DNA from: Leptolyngbya sp. CCY15150
GTDB taxonomy: Bacteria; Cyanobacteriota; Cyanobacteriia; RECH01
Assembly: GCF_016888135.1 (NCBI RefSeq)
Contig: NZ_JACSWB010000147.1
Location: 232,158-296,157, forward strand
Direction: 5' to 3'
DNA length: 64,000 nucleotides
Positions 8,900 through 17,887 of the stretch are shown piece after piece (positions within the stretch are counted from its first letter, which is position 1; each line of letters starts with the position of its first letter). The translations under genes and the position numbers were made by a program. The notes under the pieces are model-generated. The model saw only the letters and a list, made by a program, of their open reading frames with translations, searched no databases and was not told the DNA's origin.

Positions 8900-9263
8900 G
8901 TGGGATGGTCATCCATCTAGGTTTCGATCTAGTCTTTAGCTCTTAGAGAAAGACGGCTCATCAGACCCTCAATGAGCGATCGTGGCCGACGACTGTACTA
9001 TAGCTCTAAGCTACCCATGCGATCGCTTTCCCTAGAGTCTACCGAACGATCTACCAACATTGCTGTCTTCGATCCTTGACTAGGTCGAGATACGCTGACT
9101 CAACTAACGGATGATGTCATCCTAGCGTTCATCTATCGCCGGTCTAGCCCCCGTCTCTACCGTGCCCATTCATCCCACAGCGGTCATTGCTGATCGTGCC
9201 TTCAGACTCTATCTCCACCGTCGTGATTCATGGCGACCCAATTGCTAGTCAACCTAAACTTGA
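8900..9263. other. Intergenic region upstream of pipX
   Basis: About 360 bases without a convincing ORF. I looked for an NtcA box (GTA-N8-TAC) and found no clean match. The promoter of pipX-pipY should lie here. Confidence 0.4.
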
Positions 9264-9533
9264 ATGAGCACTGAAACCTATCTTAATCATCCAACCTTTG
9301 GACTGCTGTTTAGAGTGTGCCTAGTTGACAGCAGCCAAGAGCTCTTTGCTACGCTATACGCCCAGCGCCTGTTTTTTGTGGTCAAAACGGCAGCCGGCGG
9401 CTTGCAGTTTGATCCCATTGGGCGTAGCGATGCCCGTATTCTGGTTGAAAATCGTCTGCGCAGCCTTCGACGGGAAGGAGCCTTGAAAGACTATCAACTG
9501 CTCCAAAAAATCCATAAGCAGACGTTCCAATAG
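9264..9533 (+). CDS. pipX: PII-interacting protein X, NtcA co-activator
   Basis: 89 residues, the family's exact size. PipX binds the global nitrogen regulator NtcA with 2-oxoglutarate to activate transcription, and switches to the PII protein when nitrogen is abundant. The N-terminal Tudor-like beta domain (about 1-53: YLNHPTFGLLFRVC, TLYAQRLFFVV, FDPIGRSDARILVENRLR) is followed by the two C-terminal helices ending LLQKIHKQTFQ. The next gene, pipY, begins 17 bases after the stop; this two-gene arrangement is conserved in cyanobacteria. The Shine-Dalgarno is weak. Confidence 0.96.
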   Translation: MSTETYLNHPTFGLLFRVCLVDSSQELFATLYAQRLFFVVKTAAGGLQFDPIGRSDARILVENRLRSLRREGALKDYQLLQKIHKQTFQ

Positions 9534-9549
9534 TGAATCTAGTGAATCT

Positions 9550-10233
9550 ATGACTCGGTTGTCCTTGAGCGGCTCTCTACCCGATCGCATAGCCCAGCTT
9601 CGCCAAACCCTTCCCCCCCATGTGCGTCTCGTGGCTGTGACCAAGCAAAAGCCGGTCGAAATGATTCGCGCGGCCTATGCGGCTGGGGTGCGAGATTTTG
9701 GGGAAAACCGGGTGCAAGAAGCTGAGGAAAAACAGGCCCAGCTCGCCGACTTACCAGACATCACCTGGCATTTGTTAGGGCACTTACAAACCAATAAGGC
9801 CCTCAAGGCCCTTGAGCACTTTCACTGGATTCACTCCCTGGATAGCCTCAAGCTAGCGACCCGGCTGAATCGCCTGGCCGAAGAGCGATCGCTCCGTCCT
9901 ACGGTGCTACTGCAGGTGAAATTTCGTCCGGATCCCAACAAGTATGGCTGGGATCCTTTAGAGCTCCAGTCCGACCTTCCGGCTCTAGATCAACTGTCTC
10001 ACTTGGCGATCGCTGGCATGATGACCATTCCGCCTTTGGGGCTTTCTGAGGCAGAAACATTGGCCGTATTTCAAGACGCCCAGCAGTTTTTTCAAACGGT
10101 GCAGCAGGCGGGGTATCGCAACCTTGCCTTCCACCATCTTTCTATGGGCATGTCTGACGACTATCCCCTAGCTATTCAAGCTGGAAGCACGGTCATTCGC
10201 CTCGGCCGCGTGTTGTTTGGCGATCGCCCCTAA
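9550..10233 (+). CDS. pipY: PipY, PLP-binding YggS/COG0325 family protein
   Basis: 227 residues, single-domain fold-type III PLP-binding protein involved in vitamin B6 and amino/keto-acid homeostasis; no catalytic activity is known. The PLP lysine lies in LVAVTKQKP. Other family motifs are FGENRVQEAEEK, WHLLGHLQTNKA, LSMGMSDDYPLAI and VIRLGRVLFG. It begins 17 bases after pipX, and the two are expected to be co-transcribed. The junction holds a nine-base tandem repeat (TAGTGAATC twice) that sits where a ribosome-binding site would be expected and has no good Shine-Dalgarno, so translation may depend on pipX. Confidence 0.95.
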   Translation: MTRLSLSGSLPDRIAQLRQTLPPHVRLVAVTKQKPVEMIRAAYAAGVRDFGENRVQEAEEKQAQLADLPDITWHLLGHLQTNKALKALEHFHWIHSLDSLKLATRLNRLAEERSLRPTVLLQVKFRPDPNKYGWDPLELQSDLPALDQLSHLAIAGMMTIPPLGLSEAETLAVFQDAQQFFQTVQQAGYRNLAFHHLSMGMSDDYPLAIQAGSTVIRLGRVLFGDRP

Positions 10234-11280
10234 GACTACCATCGGCAGTTTGGGTGATTGGGGGAGGTGAAGCGCGATCGCCTCAATCCTCATCGCCTCA
10301 ATCCTAAAGATATCTATCGATAGCGTTAAAAGCTGGACAAAACTGAAATCGCCCCCTAGACTTGGCGTAATGGCTAGGTATCAATCTAGTCCAAGCGTTG
10401 TTCTATCCCCTGAGATCGGCGCAAGGAATGGATTCCAAGTTAGGTTCTCTCCTGTTTTCATCTTGTCCTGAGTCTGTGAAATACCCTTGTAACTTGGTAT
10501 GGGCGGATGTCTAGCCTGTTTGGCAGGGGTGAGCGATCGCTTTTCTGGATGATAGGGTCTATCCCTACTGCCCAATAACGCATAAATCGTTTAGGATTAG
10601 GACGCGAAACACCACTAGGAAATCCGCCGGACAATCACCTCAAATTCTTGAATCGTGGTTTGTTCGGATCAATGGCTAGGGATGTTCAAGAGCGATTAAA
10701 CCCTGGGACTGCCATCGGCTTGATGAAGGCCAGTGGCGGTGGATTACGTCAAGACGGTATGAGGCACCTTGGGGCCTGTCCCTAACCATGCTAGGTTTGG
10801 CGTTGGGATAGAGCAAAAGTTGTTGATTAGACCATGTTCAACTTCTTTTAATCAATCCACGTTAAAGATAGTTATTGCCTGCCTTTCTTGTCTCAGTCTC
10901 ATAGGGCGATCGCTCCATGGGATGCCCCATGAACCATGAGTCTCACGCCCTAAAGTATTGGGGTCAAATTCAGGGCAATGGTCTCAAAAGCCGCCTCCAT
11001 TCAGTGCCCAAAGCTTGAAGTTTTAAACTTGTCGTTTTACGGTTTTGCCTTTACAAAAGTAATGTATACTGATGACGCAAATCCAAGAGGCGATGGGCAG
11101 GGTGCTCTGGCTGGCAGGGATGAGTTCCATATAAACCATTTATAAAGCTCTGATCCCAGTTTCTTTCGCAGAAGCGTCTCTCACGTTCAATCGATAGCTT
11201 TCGCACGTAAAGGTATAGTTTGACGTAGGGCTGGGCATAAGTTTTCTTAGTTGATCTTAGATTGCGATGGAGCGTAAACA
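10234..11280. other. Long intergenic region between pipY and sepF
   Basis: 1,047 bases without a gene I can support. It has a short direct repeat (ATCGCCTCAATCCT twice, near 10278-10308), scattered HIP1 sites, a small hairpin CATGGG/CCCATG near 10917-10932, and an AT-rich stretch near 11040-11072 with a TATACT -10-like box. The open frame on the minus strand at 10381-10575 has no ribosome-binding site or recognisable composition. The region could hold a long 5' leader of sepF or a small RNA. Confidence 0.45.
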
Positions 11281-11889
11281 GTGAACAGCATATTCACTAA
11301 GCTACGAGACTTTGTTGGTCTGAATGACCCCGGAGACTACGAGTACGAGTACGAAGAAATGGATAGCGGTGAAGAGTACCAAAATCTTTACCAGCAAGAA
11401 AATAAGGAGACGGTTGCAGAGGACTCTCCGCGTCGCCGTCGCCTGCGTGAACGGTCAATCATTTCATCTGGTGAGATAGGAACAAGTTCCACTATGAACT
11501 CTGCTATGAACAATGTGATTGGTATGCCTGGCGCTGCGAACGGAATGTCTGAGGTGGTGGTCATGGAGCCTCGCACCTTTGAGGAAATGCCTCAAGTCAT
11601 TCGCGCCCTGCGGGAACGCAAGTCGGTGGTTCTTAACCTAACCATCATGGATCCAGACCAAGCTCAGCGAGCCGTTGACTTCGTCGCTGGCGGCACCTAT
11701 GCCATTGACGGTCATCAAGAGCGGATTGGTGAAAGCATCTTCCTGTTCACACCGAACTGTGTGCAGGTTAGCACCCAGGCCGGCAACCTTGGCGACCTAA
11801 CGGGAGCTCAGCCCCAGGCTCGTCCAGTTGCTCGCCCCACGGCTCCAACCCCAGCTTGGGCCACGGAAGCACAAACTCGCATGGCATAA
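11281..11889 (+). CDS. sepF: Cell division protein SepF
   Basis: 202 residues from GTG 11281. SepF tethers FtsZ filaments to the membrane and aligns them at the septum. The short amphipathic N-terminal helix ([14 protein letters not shown]) is the membrane-binding segment. It is followed by an acidic Tyr/Glu-rich linker ([15 protein letters not shown]), a basic patch, and the conserved C-terminal domain from about residue 95 ([50 protein letters not shown]). The Pro/Ala/Gln-rich tail is typical of cyanobacterial SepF (Cdv2). It is followed by a strong terminator before proC. Confidence 0.94.
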   Translation: MNSIFTKLRDFVGLNDPGDYEYEYEEMDSGEEYQNLYQQENKETVAEDSPRRRRLRERSIISSGEIGTSSTMNSAMNNVIGMPGAANGMSEVVVMEPRTFEEMPQVIRALRERKSVVLNLTIMDPDQAQRAVDFVAGGTYAIDGHQERIGESIFLFTPNCVQVSTQAGNLGDLTGAQPQARPVARPTAPTPAWATEAQTRMA

Positions 11890-11982
11890 TGCCGTTGATT
11901 GTTTACCATCCGTCATCCAATTAAGATCGTTGAGAGTTGGGGGGAAAGTCTCCCATCTCTCACCCCTTAGCCAGCCTCTAGA

Positions 11983-12020
11983 AAGGCACCGTGAGGATCT
12001 CATGGTGCCTTATAATTTTT
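11983..12020 (+). terminator. Rho-independent terminator between sepF and proC
   Basis: 13-base stem AAGGCACCGTGAG (11983-11995) with CTCATGGTGCCTT (11999-12011), one G-T wobble, 3-base loop, then TATAATTTTT. It excludes the most upstream open start of proC (11991), which falls inside the hairpin. Confidence 0.85.
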
Positions 12021-12026
12021 GGGGTT

Positions 12027-12854
12027 ATGACAAAGGAAGTTTCGTTCGTGTCTAGCAAACTTGGGGTTATTGGTGGCGGAGTTATGGGGGAGGCGCTCCT
12101 GTCTCGCCTAATTGAGCAGGGTACCTATCACCCTGACGACATTGTGGTGAGCGATCCCTCTCCGCAGCGCCGAGAGATGATGGAGAAGACCTATCACATT
12201 GCAGCTTGCGCCGACAACCAGCAGGTTATAGACCAAGCATCCCAGGTTTTATTGGCTATTAAGCCTCAAGTTTTTACCGCCGTAGCTGCTGACCTAACGC
12301 CCTGTCATCCCGATCAGGTTGTGCTATCGATCCTGGCAGGAGTACCCCTACAGCGTCTAGAAGCCGCTTTTCCAGGACAGCCGGTGATTCGGGCTATGCC
12401 CAATACTCCTGCAACGGTAGGCGCTGGCATCACGGCGATCGCCCTAGGGCAGCACACCACATCTGCCCATCGTGATCAGGCCCACCAAATTTTTCAAGCC
12501 GTGGGTGAGGTGGTGGATGTGCCCGAATCGTTGATGGATGCCGTGACGGGGCTGTCTGGGTCGGGGCCAGGGTATGTAGCGGTGATCATAGAAGCGCTGA
12601 TTGATGGCGGTGTGGCCGTTGGCCTACCCCGGGCCACCGCCACCCAGCTTGCCCTGCAAACGCTACGCGGTACGGCCGAGTTGCTGCAAACCACGGGTTT
12701 ACATCCAGCAGAACTGAAAGATCGGGTGACCAGTCCCGGCGGTACAACCATTGCTGGCATTGCTCAACTCGAACAGGCGGGGGTGCGATCGGCTCTGATC
12801 AAAGCGGTGCAGGCTGCCCACCAGCGATCGCAAGATCTGGGACGCTCTAGCTAA
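12027..12854 (+). CDS. proC: Pyrroline-5-carboxylate reductase
   Basis: Last step of proline synthesis: reduces pyrroline-5-carboxylate with NAD(P)H. The N-terminal Rossmann motif is GVIGGGVMGEALLSRL; later landmarks are RAMPNTPATVGAGITA, the GLSGSGPGYV substrate loop, and the family signature around DRVTSPGGTTIAGI. About 275 residues from ATG 12027. GTG 12048 (MSSKLGVIGGG) is an attractive alternative, as AAGGAAG lies eight bases before it and it would place the Rossmann motif at the usual distance from the N-terminus. Preceded by the sepF terminator, so it is probably transcribed on its own. Confidence 0.93.
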   Translation: MTKEVSFVSSKLGVIGGGVMGEALLSRLIEQGTYHPDDIVVSDPSPQRREMMEKTYHIAACADNQQVIDQASQVLLAIKPQVFTAVAADLTPCHPDQVVLSILAGVPLQRLEAAFPGQPVIRAMPNTPATVGAGITAIALGQHTTSAHRDQAHQIFQAVGEVVDVPESLMDAVTGLSGSGPGYVAVIIEALIDGGVAVGLPRATATQLALQTLRGTAELLQTTGLHPAELKDRVTSPGGTTIAGIAQLEQAGVRSALIKAVQAAHQRSQDLGRSS

Positions 12855-12898
12855 TCCTCACCGAAGTTCGATGACGCTATGAGTAGAAAACGCTATGG

Positions 12899-12985
12899 AC
12901 AGGCAGGATGCGTTAGCGACAGCGTAACGCATCCAAGCTCCATGGGACGGTGCGGTGCTTTGCCTAACCGCACCCTACGACAGAG
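12899..12985. repeat. Dispersed palindromic repeat between proC and coaX
   Basis: Two consecutive hairpins: GGATGCGTTA/TAACGCATCC (12906-12915 and 12925-12934) and GGTGCGGT/ACCGCACC (12949-12956 and 12967-12974). The second half (GGTGCGGTGCTTTGCCTAAC...) matches, in reverse orientation, the repeats at 58664-58840, which also contain TAGGCAAAGC and AACGCACC. This is a non-coding dispersed family. Confidence 0.6.
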
Positions 12986-12997
12986 GTACAACGGTGG

Positions 12998-13837
12998 ATG
13001 ACTCCGCCCTCTCCTTGCTTTGCCCTTGCTATTGGTAACTCCCGCCTGCACTGGCTGTGGGAGGAGCCGTCCCAACCTCCACTGGTTTGGCATACGCCCC
13101 ATCTTTCTAGGGAAGCGATCGCCCACTGGTTACTCCACCGCTGCCAGGCCCAAGCTTTGCCGGACGGATTTCTGATGGTGGACGACGATCGCAGCCTGCT
13201 GCGCCTCCAGCAACCGCTCTGGAACGGGCCGCCACCGCTGTTGCACATGGCATCGGTTGTCCCAACACAAACTCGACTGTGGCAAGATTCGTATACCCCC
13301 GTTCACTGCCTGAGCCTGGCAGATGTGCCCCTGAGCGGCCTCTATCCCAGCCTCGGACTCGATCGAGCCATTGCCCTCTGGGGGCTGATTGCCCAGCAGC
13401 GATCGCCCGCCCTGGTCATTGATGCCGGCACCGCCCTGACCTTCACCGGAGCCGATGCTCACCGTCGCCTGGTCGGCGGCGCGATTGTACCGGGGCTGTC
13501 GTTACAACTGCGATCGCTCTCCCAGCAAACCGCTGCTCTGCCCTGGTTAGACGCTCAAGCCCTGCACCAGCCTGAGCGCTGGGCCAGCACCACCGAGGCT
13601 GCCATCTACAGCGGCGTGCTCCACACCCTGCTAGCCGGGCTGACAGATTTTGTGCAGGCTTGGCAGCAGGACTATCCCACCAGTGCGATCGCGCTCACCG
13701 GCGGCGATGCGCCCCTGCTCTACCGCCACCTCCAGCAAGCCACTCCTGCCCTGGCCCAAACCCTTGATCTCCTGCCCAGTCTTCTCATGATGGGACTGCG
13801 ATCGCTGACCTGCGAGTCTATGAAGAAACGTAATTGA
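12998..13837 (+). CDS. coaX: Type III pantothenate kinase
   Basis: First step of CoA synthesis, ATP-dependent phosphorylation of pantothenate. 279 residues of the ASKHA fold. The N-terminal motif reads ALAIGNSRLHWLW, whereas most CoaX proteins have an aspartate where this one has the alanine before IGN (DxGNT). The second acidic motif is GLDRAIALWG, the third VIDAGTALTFTGAD, and the C-terminal LTGGDAPLL is also present. ATG 12998 has no strong Shine-Dalgarno (GGTGG). It lies alone between a repeat region and a small membrane-protein gene. The missing first Asp may be usual for cyanobacterial CoaX, and activity is not excluded. Confidence 0.88.
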   Translation: MTPPSPCFALAIGNSRLHWLWEEPSQPPLVWHTPHLSREAIAHWLLHRCQAQALPDGFLMVDDDRSLLRLQQPLWNGPPPLLHMASVVPTQTRLWQDSYTPVHCLSLADVPLSGLYPSLGLDRAIALWGLIAQQRSPALVIDAGTALTFTGADAHRRLVGGAIVPGLSLQLRSLSQQTAALPWLDAQALHQPERWASTTEAAIYSGVLHTLLAGLTDFVQAWQQDYPTSAIALTGGDAPLLYRHLQQATPALAQTLDLLPSLLMMGLRSLTCESMKKRN

Positions 13838-13951
13838 ATCTAAACCTTGGTTACGAGATCCCCAGTCTCAGTACTGCTCAAAAGCTAGGGAATGGTACGG
13901 TTATGTCTACGGTTTTAAGACTCACATTGGGAACACAGTAAGGCAAGTCCT

Positions 13952-14122
13952 ATGTATAACAAAGACTCCCGCAAAGATTGGGTTAGCGCAGCGGTCACGG
14001 CTGGTTTAGGCGCAGGCATCGTCACCACCTTTGCCATTAGCCAAGGGCAACATCCACTGATGGCTCTAGGTATCACTGGGTTCGCAATTGCAGCAGCATT
14101 AGTGATTGATCACTACTCATAA
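13952..14122 (+). CDS. Small two-helix membrane protein, 56 aa
   Basis: ATG 13952 is preceded by AAGG at a reasonable distance. The product begins MYNKDSRKDWVSAAV and has two hydrophobic stretches (about 12-29 VSAAVTAGLGAGIVTTFA and 37-52 LMALGITGFAIAAALV) separated by a short polar turn (SQGQHP), with a charged N-terminus. It ends in DHYS and TAA. The composition and ribosome-binding site look like a real gene, but I do not recognise it. A hairpin follows 33 bases after the stop. Confidence 0.55.
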   Translation: MYNKDSRKDWVSAAVTAGLGAGIVTTFAISQGQHPLMALGITGFAIAAALVIDHYS

Positions 14123-14154
14123 ATGTGGGTTCGATGACGGTATAGCTCTCGCCG

Positions 14155-14179
14155 GTAGGGTAGACACTGCCTACCCTAC
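14155..14179. terminator. Hairpin between converging genes
   Basis: Perfect nine-base stem GTAGGGTAG (14155-14163) with CTACCCTAC (14171-14179), seven-base loop. It sits between the small membrane-protein gene (+) and the isochorismatase-like gene (-). There is no T-run, so efficiency is uncertain. Confidence 0.45.
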
Positions 14180-14231
14180 TAGCGCATCCTCCACCTACTC
14201 AATGAGCGCTGATCAGCGATCGCTCAACGGA

Positions 14232-15254
14232 CTAAGCCATCATGGGCATTGGATCGGTTGACTGTACGCGATGCATTCCCGCCGCTGCAAATCGCTGGAA
14301 TGCTTCCTCTGCGGCATCCGTAAAGTCCACCACTCCCGGCACCACCACGGGAGACATGCAGTCTTCTAAAAGATAGACCCGCTGGGCGATCGCTGGATCA
14401 ACGGCTTGAATGCGGGTCAGCAAATCATCCACCGTCCAGGCCACGCAATGGCTCTTAGCCTGCCCAGCAATATAAATCGCATCAAATGAGAGCAGATGAT
14501 CCATCAACCCTTGATTGGCTTGAGCGATCGCTTGTTGTTGATCATCCTGCATAATTTCTGGCTTGAGCACAGAATAGTTTTCCGTCAGCGGATGATCGCC
14601 CTTGAGTTCAAATCGGGTTGTCCATTGGCGCGCAATGGAATGAAAGAAACAGGCCTCTTCCACTGCTGCCACCAAGGCGTGGCCAATGCCCCCCAGCATG
14701 GAATGATAGGGCCAAATCGTGAGCGGATATTTACCATCCTGGGAGAGCTGGCGCACGTAATATAGCCCGTAGCGTTGCAGAGCCTCAACATCGCCTTGGG
14801 TAACCTGGGGAGCGATCGCTGGATTGACGCGCCAACGCCCCTGCTCCACATCCGTTGCTGAAATCATGGTCATCGCCGGTGGATGCTCGCCCTGCTCGTT
14901 CACCCAAAATACCGCATGGAAAATTTGCAGCGCCGTGTGGGTGTCGAGGGTGGGAATAATTTCGGTAATGGCTCCTAGATTACGATAGATGAAGTCACAA
15001 AGCCGCACATTATCGGCGATCGCTCCTGTCCCCGATCGCCCGCCCACAAACAGCTCAAACTGCGGCAGGCAAAATGTATTTTGCACATCAATCGCCAAAA
15101 GGGCAATGCGGATATGATCCTGGCTAGACGGCGGAATGTCATAGCACTGGGACCAAGCCGCGGCCTGGGCAGCCCGTTGCTCGTAGGGCACTGGCCACAC
15201 AGCGCCCACCTTAGACGGATCAAAATAGTCAGGCAAGGGTAAAGCGATCGCCAT
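14232..15254 (-). CDS. Isochorismatase-fold cysteine hydrolase
   Basis: About 340 residues from ATG 15254 ([17 protein letters not shown]); the upstream open stretch to 15392 looks non-coding. The isochorismatase/nicotinamidase core is visible: the catalytic Asp in [13 protein letters not shown], and the nucleophilic Cys in [19 protein letters not shown] candidate catalytic Lys lies in [15 protein letters not shown]. It is considerably longer than PncA-type nicotinamidases (about 200), with extra material at the N-terminus and between Asp and Lys ([19 protein letters not shown]). The family hydrolyses amide or ester bonds of small molecules; the substrate cannot be read from sequence. Stand-alone gene, convergent with the small membrane-protein gene. 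Confidence 0.82.
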   Translation of the reverse strand: MAIALPLPDYFDPSKVGAVWPVPYEQRAAQAAAWSQCYDIPPSSQDHIRIALLAIDVQNTFCLPQFELFVGGRSGTGAIADNVRLCDFIYRNLGAITEIIPTLDTHTALQIFHAVFWVNEQGEHPPAMTMISATDVEQGRWRVNPAIAPQVTQGDVEALQRYGLYYVRQLSQDGKYPLTIWPYHSMLGGIGHALVAAVEEACFFHSIARQWTTRFELKGDHPLTENYSVLKPEIMQDDQQQAIAQANQGLMDHLLSFDAIYIAGQAKSHCVAWTVDDLLTRIQAVDPAIAQRVYLLEDCMSPVVVPGVVDFTDAAEEAFQRFAAAGMHRVQSTDPMPMMA

Positions 15255-15770
15255 CGTTGTTGAGCATCTCCATATCATCCCGTTGTCTCTAGGGTACCTA
15301 TAGCCACGGCGCTTGTGGGTACTTGGAGTACAGATTCCCCTCGCCATGATCGCCCCCGACTCTACCCCATCGCTGCTCTCCAGCACGAGCATTCCTAGGC
15401 TTCACGCCCATGGAGCTTTTAAAGCCGTGCTTGCGATCATCTTCATCGAGTAAACGTTATGATTTGGGCAACATTGAGTAGCGGGGCATTGAGCTTGTCT
15501 AGTCCTGAACACCATTCCGTTTTGGGAGAGGCTATCATCTAGGCATGACAATCGTTCAACGGCTTGGCGTAGCGATCGCCATCCCCTTAGCCGTTCCCCC
15601 ACCGTTCCTTCTTCAGACTGACCTGGCAAGCGCCTGGGTTTGTCTAAGCAACTCAGCCGGTGCTCATCCGTCTCACCCACCGCACCCTTAAAATGCTGCC
15701 ATCGATTATGAAGCTCTGATGAAGGGTTCTGGGAATACTGACTCATACTAAGGAGATTTCGACAGTAGAT
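15255..15770. other. Intergenic region upstream of pilB
   Basis: About 515 bases between divergent genes. The open frames here (minus 15402-15746 and the N-terminal extension of the hydrolase) lack ribosome-binding sites and coding character. An AAGGAG lies at 15750-15755, 15 bases before the pilB ATG. Promoters for both neighbours should be here. Confidence 0.4.
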
Positions 15771-17771
15771 ATGGCTAATTCCTCGTCGCGGCGTGCCCTA
15801 GTCGTCCAGCATAATTTCTCTCCCTTCAGCAACAAACTGGTTCAATCTGGCTATGCAGATACCGACCAAATGCAGCAGGCGTTGGTCGAAAGCCGCAAGT
15901 CTGGACGGCCTTTGACTGATGTTTTAGAGGTGATCACCGGCAAACGACTGCCTCCCGATCTCATTCGTCAGTACAAGAAACAGCAGCTTTTTGAGCTGAA
16001 GATTCTCTACGGCGTTGAGTCCCTCGACCCTGAAATCAGCCAAATTTCTACGAGTCAAGTCGCGACGTTGATCGACAACCTGATTCCCATTGACGTATGT
16101 CGGCGCTATCAGCTCATCCCGCTCTCAAGAAATGATGAGGAGCCGCCTTCTGTCCTCATTGCCATGGTGAATCCTGATGATCTTGGTGCCCAGGATGACC
16201 TCAATCGGATTCTGCGCCCCCAGGGTTTAGCCCTGCAGCGGATGGTGATCACCAATGAAGATTACCAACGCATCATCTCCAAATATTTAGACGAGAAGGT
16301 TGAGCAAGACAAGCAGCGCGAGCGTGAGTCCAAGGTTGACGTTAAATCTGATCTAGAAGAGCTTGAATATCTTGAGCTGGAAGAAGACCTCGGCGATGCC
16401 GAAGCCAACCTAGACGATGCTCTTCAGGATGCAGAGGCTGCTCCGGTCATTGCCTTGGTTAACAAAATCTTGGTCAAAGCCCTGCAGGAAGAGGTCTCTG
16501 ACATTCACATCGAACCCCAAGAAGAGCATCTGCGTATCCGCTTCCGCAAAGATGGGGTGTTGCGTCAAGCCTTCGATCCGCTGCCGAAGAAGATTATTGC
16601 TGCCGTCACCGCCCGGTTTAAAATCATCGCCAGCCTAGATATTGCCGAGCGCCGCTTACCTCAAGATGGACGGATTCGCCGGATCTTTGATGGACGGAAA
16701 GTAGACTTCCGGGTCAATACGCTGCCCAGCCGCTACGGGGAAAAGGTGTGCGCCCGGATTCTCGATAACTCCTCAACCCAACTCGGGCTCGATAAGCTGA
16801 TTACGGATCCTGATAGCCTGCATATTGTTCAAGAAATGGTAGCGCGTCCCTTCGGGCTGATCTTGGTGACGGGGCCCACCGGTTCCGGGAAAACCACCAC
16901 CCTGTATTCTGCCCTAGCGGAGCGGAACGACCCCGGTGTTAACATTAGTACCGCGGAAGACCCGATTGAATATTCTCTGCCTGGGCTAACTCAGGTGCAG
17001 GTGATTCGGGAAAAAGGCATGGACTTTGCTTCCATTCTGCGTGCCTTCCTGCGTCAAGATCCTGATGTGATTCTGGTGGGTGAGACCCGTGACCGAGAAA
17101 CGGCGAAAACAGCTATTGAGGCTGCCCTAACTGGACACTTGGTATTAACCACTCTGCACACCAACGATGCTGCCAGTGCGATCGCTCGTTTAGATGAAAT
17201 GGGCGTAGAGCCGTTCATGGTGTCTAGCTCCCTCATTGGGGTCTTGGCTCAGCGCCTGATGCGCCGCGTTTGTTTTGAATGCCGTATTCCCTATACGCCC
17301 ACGCCAGAAGATCTAGCCCGTTTTGGTCTAAGCGTTGCCCGGGACTCAGAGTTCACCTTCTATCGGGCTAACAGCCTCCAGCCGGACGAAATTCAGGCAG
17401 CTCGGGAACGGAATGAACTGTGCTCAACCTGCAGCGGCATTGGCTATAAAGGACGATCCGGGGTTTATGAGATTATGCGCATTACCGAAAATCTGCAAAC
17501 CCTGATTACGCAAGGAGCCCCCACCGAGCGTATTAAGGAAGTTGCCGTGGAAGAAGGAATGCAAACCCTACTGGCCTATAGCCTCAACCTCGTGCGACAA
17601 GGGGCGACGACCCTCGAAGAAGTGGAACGGGTCACCTTCACCGACACCGGCTTAGAGTCTGAACTGAAGGCGAAACGCAAAACCTCACTCACCTGTCGAG
17701 TATGCAGCGCCGAACTTAAAGCAGAGTGGCTCGACTGTCCCTACTGCACAACTCCTCGATTCCAAGACTAG
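15771..17771 (+). CDS. pilB: Type IV pilus extension ATPase PilB (GspE family)
   Basis: Cytoplasmic hexameric motor that drives pilus assembly; needed for motility and DNA uptake in cyanobacteria. 666 residues. The N-terminal GspE-N domain (about 20-170) precedes the ATPase core, with Walker A TGPTGSGKTTTLYSAL, the Asp box STAEDPIEY, Walker B DPDVILVGETRDRETA and the His box LTTLHTND. The usual zinc-binding tetracysteine is VCFEC...LCSTC. After it, the C-terminus has an extra CRVCSAEL...DCPYC cluster, a second likely zinc ribbon that most PilB/GspE proteins lack. First gene of pilB-pilT-pilC. Residues 180-225 are a highly acidic linker. Confidence 0.96.
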   Translation: MANSSSRRALVVQHNFSPFSNKLVQSGYADTDQMQQALVESRKSGRPLTDVLEVITGKRLPPDLIRQYKKQQLFELKILYGVESLDPEISQISTSQVATLIDNLIPIDVCRRYQLIPLSRNDEEPPSVLIAMVNPDDLGAQDDLNRILRPQGLALQRMVITNEDYQRIISKYLDEKVEQDKQRERESKVDVKSDLEELEYLELEEDLGDAEANLDDALQDAEAAPVIALVNKILVKALQEEVSDIHIEPQEEHLRIRFRKDGVLRQAFDPLPKKIIAAVTARFKIIASLDIAERRLPQDGRIRRIFDGRKVDFRVNTLPSRYGEKVCARILDNSSTQLGLDKLITDPDSLHIVQEMVARPFGLILVTGPTGSGKTTTLYSALAERNDPGVNISTAEDPIEYSLPGLTQVQVIREKGMDFASILRAFLRQDPDVILVGETRDRETAKTAIEAALTGHLVLTTLHTNDAASAIARLDEMGVEPFMVSSSLIGVLAQRLMRRVCFECRIPYTPTPEDLARFGLSVARDSEFTFYRANSLQPDEIQAARERNELCSTCSGIGYKGRSGVYEIMRITENLQTLITQGAPTERIKEVAVEEGMQTLLAYSLNLVRQGATTLEEVERVTFTDTGLESELKAKRKTSLTCRVCSAELKAEWLDCPYCTTPRFQD

Positions 17772-17887
17772 CTATGTCAGGTCTGCGAAAATTCGCGGGT
17801 ATCTTAACGTCATTACATCATGCATCGCTTGAGGCAGGAGATCATCCCGCCCGCCAACGTTAGCCAACATTTGGAGGATCGTAGACC

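Noticed and set aside
8900..9263. NtcA binding box upstream of pipX
   Set aside because: No GTA-N8-TAC with a properly spaced -10 box found.
15402..15746. 114-codon minus-strand ORF upstream of pilB
   Set aside because: Poor ribosome site, composition unlike a protein, and it fills the divergent promoter region.
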